Positions 59,601-64,000 of a DNA stretch of 64,000 bases are shown piece by piece. The notes below the pieces were generated by a model. The model was given only the letters and a program-made list of their open reading frames with translations, was not told where the DNA came from and ran no database searches. Each line of letters begins with the position of its first letter. Within the stretch, counting starts at the first letter, position 1. This DNA comes from Diplonema japonicum (lineage: Eukaryota > Euglenozoa > Diplonemea > Diplonemida > Diplonemidae): positions 186,001 through 250,000 of the forward strand of contig OZ025704.1 in assembly GCA_964019335.1 (NCBI GenBank). The letters are read 5' to 3'. The position numbers and the translations under genes are program-made.

Positions 59601-60168
59601 AAGGGAAAGGGAAAGCGCCCGCCCGGTGTCGCCGGTGAATATTGTGAGGTCCCCCAGGCATAGCTATGTGTCGCGTGTGTCGCCTTTAAAGCAGCGGCTA
59701 GCAATGATATCACCACTGAAGGGGAGGAGCAGGAGTCCTCGGGCAGGTCCAGTACGATCAGTGGCGGCACTGCGCACAGTGTCGCCTATGGGGCTGCTGA
59801 GCACGAGGACGAAATCACCAAGGACAATGTCGCCAAGGAGGAACAGGACGCTGAGCGTTGTGAGTGACATCGCGCCGATCAGCCCTGTGGCGAGGGAGAG
59901 TAGCAGGGTGTCGCCCAGGAGGGGGTCGCTGGTGCACTCTGCGTACACTGCACAGCAGCCTGCCCCCGTAGCGCACCACCGAAGGGTCTCGCCCCCCAGG
60001 AGGTTCGACATGCGCTCCGAAGCCGTCCAAGACGCCATCAGCACAGCGCGGAACATCATCTCCACTGCCGACCACGGCGACACCATCCAGCACCTCCGCA
60101 ACAGGCAGAAGTCCCGTTCCGAAGCCTTCGACAGTGTCTTGTCTCGCTCAGGCCTTTCCCCGAGATGA
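56698..60168 (+). CDS. Coiled-coil protein with Sfi1-like centrin-binding repeats
   Basis: ATG 56698 (MPSGWHMPNVSPPVRGVAF) is used because the upstream open frame is T-run sequence, with TTTCGCAG at 56612-56619 as possible acceptor. 1156 aa. Residues 150-480 are a coiled coil with a repeated 'LQQH...MGAS.....L..LR..L' unit. Residues 526-775 are very basic, with spaced aromatic motifs such as TAFWKWAKWSRRR, 'LRKYLDTLVRFRSL', FRVWARWVGHTLR and 'TWWNRLKAFA', resembling Sfi1 repeats (..LL..W..W...R). A pure Glu-Arg-Lys segment spans about 925-973, followed by a Ser-Pro-rich C-terminus with many SPR/SPRR sites. Sfi1 repeats bind centrin at basal bodies. That role here is inferred. Confidence 0.7.
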   Translation: MPSGWHMPNVSPPVRGVAFRTDPGPGSGSDDGWADPSIFKDVPDEVRQVSSSMHSLTQPSFRRASGGSNTGAQIAGSVQPGFNYINERALSPVRRVMVSDGPPRVVSFTPNEQDVASFTSLASVEEPREPPMPVQQEENKPLRTPTMTPTLEVTQAVDIDSIIRTVTNDMAARLSILSVGLSAEVKEDVWRDLKDKIKALERRATLDMPDYQAAIDDLQRDLVQHGDVIRGMGASVTDHGGHIDEMRGTLQQHTSAMQEIGSSFSGANERFEELRNHLTSASDRLQELHSDIVQQGADLSDQKMHISDHHSSLQQHDATLIDMVAAAATQQTHMDELRSNLQQHDDAIRGMGASFSESLDDLRRRLEQAGDRYNNTTILEDRVSEMEVLLQGIRANSEDDSVMDGFRNAIDDLMGRAIRGNHEMGTLATRLTDTESAQKGFLSKQVFEEGMGTLKRTQQMADERQTRLVERLAHLESVRRPSLPQVPVQNENFMALFDELTMKQNAMERKTARLRHGHLNLAVQHLFRSSTFRARQTAFWKWAKWSRRRVASTTLSRKSRITFLARPFRAFQENIQHKKHLRAFHRRSRLLLYMGNKTKHTVLRKYLDTLVRFRSLCKERRRLRGRRVEELKRKSRVAHLRRGYMMFVLNMHAKKKAGSPRRGSAPAARLLPALIRRNRTILMRKYYSRLTVAYHARMKRKLGRNAVAGLRVRNLNVFRFRVWARWVGHTLRNRRKTPPALPAPVVVRKHPWGAVQFLEKSNKRRFAGTWWNRLKAFANTKKQNRYLEEAIVRAHEAWLQDRASPRITNIESHVSGIASHIPNHVTRLNKLEGKINMLLSGEEHGLEAHLADLRGRCEHLNTEMATLRSAVDDLKGATTLADTTIVNDVLARVTALFDYVTDRCALMEAASQAAHTKQLQKVGEGERDMEREREKERERERERERERDREKEREREREREREKERERARERESARPVSPVNIVRSPRHSYVSRVSPLKQRLAMISPLKGRSRSPRAGPVRSVAALRTVSPMGLLSTRTKSPRTMSPRRNRTLSVVSDIAPISPVARESSRVSPRRGSLVHSAYTAQQPAPVAHHRRVSPPRRFDMRSEAVQDAISTARNIISTADHGDTIQHLRNRQKSRSEAFDSVLSRSGLSPR
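59473..59620 (+). repeat. In-frame purine minisatellite coding (Glu-Arg)n
   Basis: About 150 bp of GAG/GAA/AGG/CGA triplets and GAACGAGAACGAGA-type units encode alternating Glu and Arg with some Lys. It lies inside the Sfi1-like gene, and its length would be prone to change in multiples of six bases. Confidence 0.8.
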
Positions 60169-60495
60169 GGCAACAAGATATTCTTGAAAGGAAAAAAAAA
60201 AAAAAAGAAATTAGATATGTTTGTTACTGTAGGCTAAAAAGAATGGGTGGGGGTATCTCTCCCTCCCCTTTCTTTTCCTTCTTTTAAAATATCCCCCCCT
60301 CTCACTCCTTTGTTTGTACCATTTTTTAAACCAATTTTAGATTTTTTTTTCCATTTTTGTTTCCCCCTCGTGTCAAAAAAAAGTAATGCCACTCCTGTAC
60401 TTCATTCGTTATTCCCCCCCCCCCCCCCCCCTTCCTCTTCTTTCTTTCATAAAAACAACCCAGGGGAAGGGAAAAAAAAGGGAGAAGAAAAAAGC
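60169..60495. other. Intergenic region before the archaemetzincin gene
   Basis: A-run, then C/T-rich sequence with a poly-C tract at 60414-60431. CAACCCAG at 60456-60463 is a possible trans-splice acceptor. The upstream frame is open but encodes only low-complexity sequence. Confidence 0.5.
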
Positions 60496-61836
60496 ATGGT
60501 GTTCCCACAATGCAGCAGGAGCAACAGCAGCAGTGATGGGGAAGTGAAACCGCCTGTCGGTGCGGAGGAGGCGATGTGCTGGGGACCGTGCGACGAGAGC
60601 GAAGCCGTGGAGGAGCAACGTGTGTTCCATTGGGATCCGGAGTTCTTCAAAACGTACAGCGGAAACGGAAGGTTCGCACTCCAATCGGTCAACGGCTACA
60701 AGTCGTCCGCGGCACTGAGGTACGGAACACACGGCAAGGCCATCGTGTACATCCTCCCGCTGGGAAGCTGCTGGTCGCACTCATTCTCAATGAACAGCCG
60801 GACGAAGAACTGCAAAAAAGGAGACACCGACCTACCAGTTGTACCCCCACAGCTTGACGTTTTGCGTCGCTATCTGGCCGCATTTTTCTATGGCATACCT
60901 GTTGTTCTGTTGGACCCAGTACCGCTTCCCGCAGGACGGCGTAAATCAGGGACACCCGACACATCGACACCCGAGGTAAGGTCACGCATCAACGAGAACA
61001 ACCCACCCACGAGAAGGGTCCAGAGGTACGCGCCGGACCTGCTGCAATGGATCCGTTTGAAAACCCCGAGCGACACATACTGCGTTCTAGGCGTCACGCA
61101 CCACGATCTTTACAACTCTGCTGCGTACAACCACTGCGTCGGAGCCTCCTCACACGGTGTTGCTATCATATCCTTCGCGAGGTTGGAGCCTGCTTTTTAC
61201 GGCGGGTCTCGAAACACATTCAGCAAGAAGCTGATGAAAACCGAAGCCGACGAGTCGGACGGCACGCAGGGCAACAACGCACGCGGGGAGTACTGGTACC
61301 TTTGGATGCTTAAAAGAGTCTGCAGAGTGTCCTGCCACGAGATTCTTCACAGCCTGGGTATCAAACACTGCAATATCTTCGAGTGTCTAATGAACGCCGA
61401 AGGTGTGCAGGACGTCGACGACATGGGGAAGTCCCTTCTGTGCCCGATCTGCCTTAAAAAATTCCAACACGCGACTAGTATTGATGTGCTGTCGAGGTAC
61501 AAGGCACTGGGAGGTTTTTGCCAGGATTTTCAAATTATCTTCGGTACAGAGGGCTCTTGGATCTGCGGTCGGTTTGAATGGATCGCAAGAGGGATGTCCC
61601 GGGTCAGGCTGCCTATGTTCTCATCCCACCCTGACGGGGCCAGTATCGCTCAGTCCAATAAACACAATGAATCCAGCACACAGGTCATCACAGCCACCGT
61701 ACCGCAACTACGTTCTGCCCCACCACCTGTCGCCGCAAAACATCGCGATCGCCGGCATATCGTGTCGCAACGGTCTGATGGCACTTCGTCGACTACACAT
61801 CGTAACATTTTGTGGTCTTTGCAGTGTTCTTCTTAA
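60496..61836 (+). CDS. Archaemetzincin-type zinc metallopeptidase
   Basis: ATG 60496 (MVFPQCSRSNSSSDGEVKPP) to TAA 61834-61836 gives 446 aa. The zinc site HEILHSLGIKHC starts at residue 281, followed by C at 297 and the Met-turn-like M at 299. CPIC lies at 316-319, which gives HExxHxxGxxxCxxxxCxM plus a CxxC, the archaemetzincin signature. Upstream, 'YCVLGVTHHDLYNSAAYNHC', then GVAIISFARLEP, matches the family core. After CPIC, 'VLSRYKALGGFCQ' is like the AMZ C-terminal helix. The last 60 residues are low in signature and overlap another open frame, so the true 3' end could differ. Peptidase activity is predicted; substrates are unknown. Confidence 0.85.
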   Translation: MVFPQCSRSNSSSDGEVKPPVGAEEAMCWGPCDESEAVEEQRVFHWDPEFFKTYSGNGRFALQSVNGYKSSAALRYGTHGKAIVYILPLGSCWSHSFSMNSRTKNCKKGDTDLPVVPPQLDVLRRYLAAFFYGIPVVLLDPVPLPAGRRKSGTPDTSTPEVRSRINENNPPTRRVQRYAPDLLQWIRLKTPSDTYCVLGVTHHDLYNSAAYNHCVGASSHGVAIISFARLEPAFYGGSRNTFSKKLMKTEADESDGTQGNNARGEYWYLWMLKRVCRVSCHEILHSLGIKHCNIFECLMNAEGVQDVDDMGKSLLCPICLKKFQHATSIDVLSRYKALGGFCQDFQIIFGTEGSWICGRFEWIARGMSRVRLPMFSSHPDGASIAQSNKHNESSTQVITATVPQLRSAPPPVAAKHRDRRHIVSQRSDGTSSTTHRNILWSLQCSS

Positions 61837-62160
61837 GAAGGAGGGGGAGGGGAGAGAAAAAGGAAAAGAAGACTTCCGTCTTTTTTTTTTTTTTTTTCTT
61901 TTTTTTTATAAACCTCTAATTTCTTTCACACTCTTTTACCCTCCCCTTCATGAAAGGAACGCTTCTTCAAAAACGATGCAGCGTTCAGTCATCAGATTCG
62001 CAGAATGCCGTTGGAGTGCTTCATGACTGAGTCGCAGTTCGAGGATGTGTTGCTTCCTTTTGTTGAAAAGATGTGGTGGGGCGGTAAAGTTGCCCAGGTC
62101 ATGGTGATTGCACACAGCCGAGTTGTTTCCGACGATTGCCACATCTGGGCTTTCGGGTGA
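61667..62160 (+). CDS. Possible small two-exon gene overlapping the archaemetzincin 3' end
   Basis: From ATG 61667 a different frame reads 'MNPAHRSSQPPYRNYVLPHH', then 'IAIAGISCRNGLMALRRLHI' to 61801. After a possible intron 61802-61956 (GTAACA...GAAAG, with a T-rich 3' part), an ordinary-composition stretch is open to TGA 62158-62160 ('ERFFKNDAAFSHQIRRMPLE', 'FEDVLLPFVEKMWWGGKVAQ'). The phase-0 join would give 112 aa. The second part alone looks genuinely coding and has no other parent gene. The first exon and the overlap are speculative. Confidence 0.3.
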
Positions 62161-62403
62161 ACTTTATTGCGATTATTTTTTTTTTTTTATAAGGTAAAAG
62201 AATTTCTTGAGTGTTCCCACTTAGGTTGTCTTTTTTTCTTTTTCTTTTTTTTTTTTTTTTCTCTCGATCGTTGCTACAACACAATTTTGTTTTCCTTCTT
62301 CTTTTTTTTTTTTTTTTTTTCTTCTAAACCAACTTCGCCAAAAGGTACACACTTCAAAAAAAAAAAAAAAAAAGACTTTAAAAAAAAAGAGAGGGAAAAA
62401 AAA

Positions 62404-63081
62404 ATGTCGTGGGACGAAAGGTACACCGACGTAAGGGCAGAGCTCCGCGCGGCGCAACGGGATGCAGACGCACTGCTAGAGGGTGGGGACGAAGGGCATG
62501 CAGGTGACAAGAAGCGCATGGCAATAAGGAAACACCTGCACGAACTGGAGAGCGTGCTGAGACAGCTGAAGGAAGAGGCGGGGAAGGAGGGGAGGGAAGA
62601 CATAAAAACAGACATGCTCCGCAGACTAGAAACCGTCGCCGATCAAAGACGCGCTATAACCGACAAGCTGGGACAAAAGAAAGAAGGATTGTTCTCAGGC
62701 TTAAAGAAAGCCATGGGCATGGAGGGGGGCAGACGTGCAGACGAGGAAGCCCCTATGTTCGACGATCATGATGATGACGCTCTCCTCCTGATGCAGGACG
62801 ATGGCATCCAGGAGCAGAACGAGAAGCTCTCACGTCTCCATAAGGTGATAGTTCGGCAGAAAGAGGTTGGTCAAGCAATAGGCCAAGAGCTCGACGATCA
62901 AGCAGTTGTTATAGAAAGGCTGGAAGAGGGTGTGACATCCACAACCTCTGCCGTTCGGCAGGAAAACAAACGGATCAAGTCCCTCCTTGACGCATCTTCC
63001 TCCGATTCCCGGCTCACCATCTGCATCTGCCTCCTCCTCGTCATCCTCATAGTGGTCGTTATCTTGGCCATGGAGACATAA
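62404..63081 (+). CDS. Qc-type SNARE with C-terminal anchor
   Basis: ATG 62404 (MSWDERYTDVRAEL) follows an A run; 225 aa. The N-terminal helices (about 1-110) resemble the Habc-like bundle of the syntaxin 6/8/10 group. The SNARE motif is at about 137-195: 'IQEQNEKLSRLHKVIVRQKE', 'VGQAIGQELDDQAVVIERLE', then EGVTSTTSAVRQENKRI, with Gln of LDDQ at the zero-layer position. A 19-residue TM anchor (ICICLLLVILIVVVILAM) and three residues close the chain. Qc-SNAREs act in Golgi-endosome fusion. The exact paralogue (Syntaxin 6, 8 or 10-like) cannot be fixed from this. Confidence 0.85.
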   Translation: MSWDERYTDVRAELRAAQRDADALLEGGDEGHAGDKKRMAIRKHLHELESVLRQLKEEAGKEGREDIKTDMLRRLETVADQRRAITDKLGQKKEGLFSGLKKAMGMEGGRRADEEAPMFDDHDDDALLLMQDDGIQEQNEKLSRLHKVIVRQKEVGQAIGQELDDQAVVIERLEEGVTSTTSAVRQENKRIKSLLDASSSDSRLTICICLLLVILIVVVILAMET

Positions 63082-63243
63082 AGAAAATTTCATATAAAAA
63101 AAAAAAAATAAAAATAAAAGAATGTGTGTGTGTGCCATATTTTTTTTGTTTCACATACGGATATAAATTTTTTTTGGGGGGGGGGAGGCAAGTAAATTTT
63201 CACGTAAATCTGACTCGGAAAAAGAAGAAGAAAAACTGTGCTG

Positions 63244-63278
<35 letters not shown>

Positions 63279-63471
63279 GGAAAGAGTTATTTAAAACGTG
63301 TAAAGTTAAATTAAAAAAAAAAATACAGGAGTGGGGAAAAAAAGAAAAGAAAATTTAAAAAAAAAAAGTGTGATTTTTTTTTTTAACTTACGTATTTTAT
63401 CTTCCCTCCCTGGGGGAAGGGGGTGTATGTGTGTGTGTGTTTTTTTTTTTTTTTTGGTGCCAGGTTGACGG
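63082..63471. other. A/T-run intergenic region
   Basis: Mostly A runs on the left and T runs on the right. A (GT)n tract is at 63428-63440. GGTGCCAG at 63456-63463 is a likely trans-splice acceptor for the following gene. No open frame is seen. Confidence 0.5.
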
Positions 63472-64000
63472 ATGCAGCCGCAAGGTATGCCGCGCGTGCG
63501 TGAGGCGATGAAACGCAGGAGCATGGAGGGGCGGCGGGGACAGAGGGAACGGAGAGGCAACTCCTGCGAAGCACAGCCGAACAGCTGCTCATGAGATACA
63601 TGCCAGTGGAAGGGGACGGAAATTGCCAGTTCGCTGCAATTGCTAGGGCGCGAGGAGCAGGGAACGCCAGCACAGTACGCGCACAGGCAGCAGAGTACAT
63701 CGCGACGAACCCGGAGTTTTACAAAGAAGCAAGGAAACACTCCCTTTCTCTCAGAAGGATTGAGCATGACGGAGAGTGGGGGGACTACTACACCCTCGGA
63801 GCGGCAGGATGGGCAACCCAGACATGTATCTGGATCCTCCACAAAAAGAGAATGGTGCGAGCCACGAAGCCTGACGGGGCGAAGCAGACGATTATAGTTG
63901 CTTACGATTCCCAGCACTACGACGCTGTACTCGCGCCGCTACACATGATGGATTGGTTGGGCAAGACGGAGGCCACGGTAGTGCAGATGGAGGACCTGCT
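63472..64000 (+). CDS. OTU-family cysteine protease (3' end outside window)
   Basis: Exon 1 is only 13 nt (63472-63484, MQPQ plus one base). A 59-nt intron (GTATGC...GACAG, 63485-63543) follows, and exon 2 runs open past the window end. The join gives 'MQPQEGTERQLLRSTAEQLL', then MRYMPVEGDGNCQFAAIARAR. GDGNCQF carries the catalytic Asp and Cys of OTU peptidases. 'IIVAYDSQHYDAVLAP' carries the catalytic His. Between them, 'ATNPEFYKEARKHSLSLRRI', 'GDYYTLGAAGWATQTCIWIL' match the OTU helix and 'WG...L.A.A......I.V' core. Members remove ubiquitin from proteins. The very short first exon explains why no long frame with its own start is obvious. Confidence 0.85.

Overview
This window looks like nuclear DNA of a euglenozoan flagellate, most likely a diplonemid (inference). 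The grounds are: (1) nearly every convincing gene is on the + strand over 64 kb, as in polycistronic directional gene clusters; (2) most starts follow a pyrimidine tract and an AG, or a short A-rich leader, as expected for spliced-leader trans-splicing acceptors; (3) one small protein carries a charged 'FY..HNP...VD' module that I associate with kinetoplastid-type proteins; (4) a C/D box snoRNA is tandemly repeated, a habit known from Euglena; (5) very short GT-AG introns, mostly starting GTATG, interrupt about a third of the genes. Homopolymer runs fill the introns and intergenic spaces. The standard genetic code fits throughout.

Layout. 1-8143: the C-terminal part of a WD40/coiled-coil protein, an 86-aa protein, a possible BIVM-like protein whose 1-kb intron is filled by a foldback-type element, a MAPK-like pseudokinase, and a one-pass EGF-like protein. 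8144-11345: a transposon-rich block with a TTAA-flanked piggyBac derivative, a TTAA MITE and a second piggyBac relic, bracketed by a 39-40 bp direct repeat. 11346-20108: an SNF1/AMPK-alpha kinase, a probable exocyst Sec6 subunit and an RNI-type leucine-rich-repeat protein. 20199-23129: a short dispersed repeat, then seventeen complete copies and one truncated copy of a C/D snoRNA complementary to the conserved SSU rRNA stretch AACAGGTCTGTGATG.

23297-41525: a bacterial-type ChrR-like cupin, a small zinc-ribbon/PDZ protein, and a giant protein of about 5365 aa with an N-terminal PH domain, a huge coiled-coil region with a recurring WK[ED]V[AS]R motif, a RanBP2 zinc finger, paired MIB/HERC2-like domains and a C-terminal GAS2-related (GAR) domain with an S/R/P-rich tail. 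This resembles a spectraplakin-type cytolinker.

41934-64000: an Fe(II)/2-oxoglutarate dioxygenase, a LisH protein, a seven-exon neuronal-calcium-sensor-like protein, a PH/PDZ/zinc-ribbon protein, an ankyrin protein, a repeat-rich gap with a long palindrome, a four-TM protein, Mago nashi, FolC, a coiled-coil protein with Sfi1-like repeats, an archaemetzincin, a Qc-SNARE and the start of an OTU cysteine protease. The genes do not form one pathway. Several concern the cytoskeleton, flagellum or membrane traffic (giant linker, Sfi1-like, Sec6, SNARE, calcium sensor), as is usual in a polycistron of unrelated genes. Exon joins below come from reading-frame continuity and GT-AG ends. No transcript data were available.
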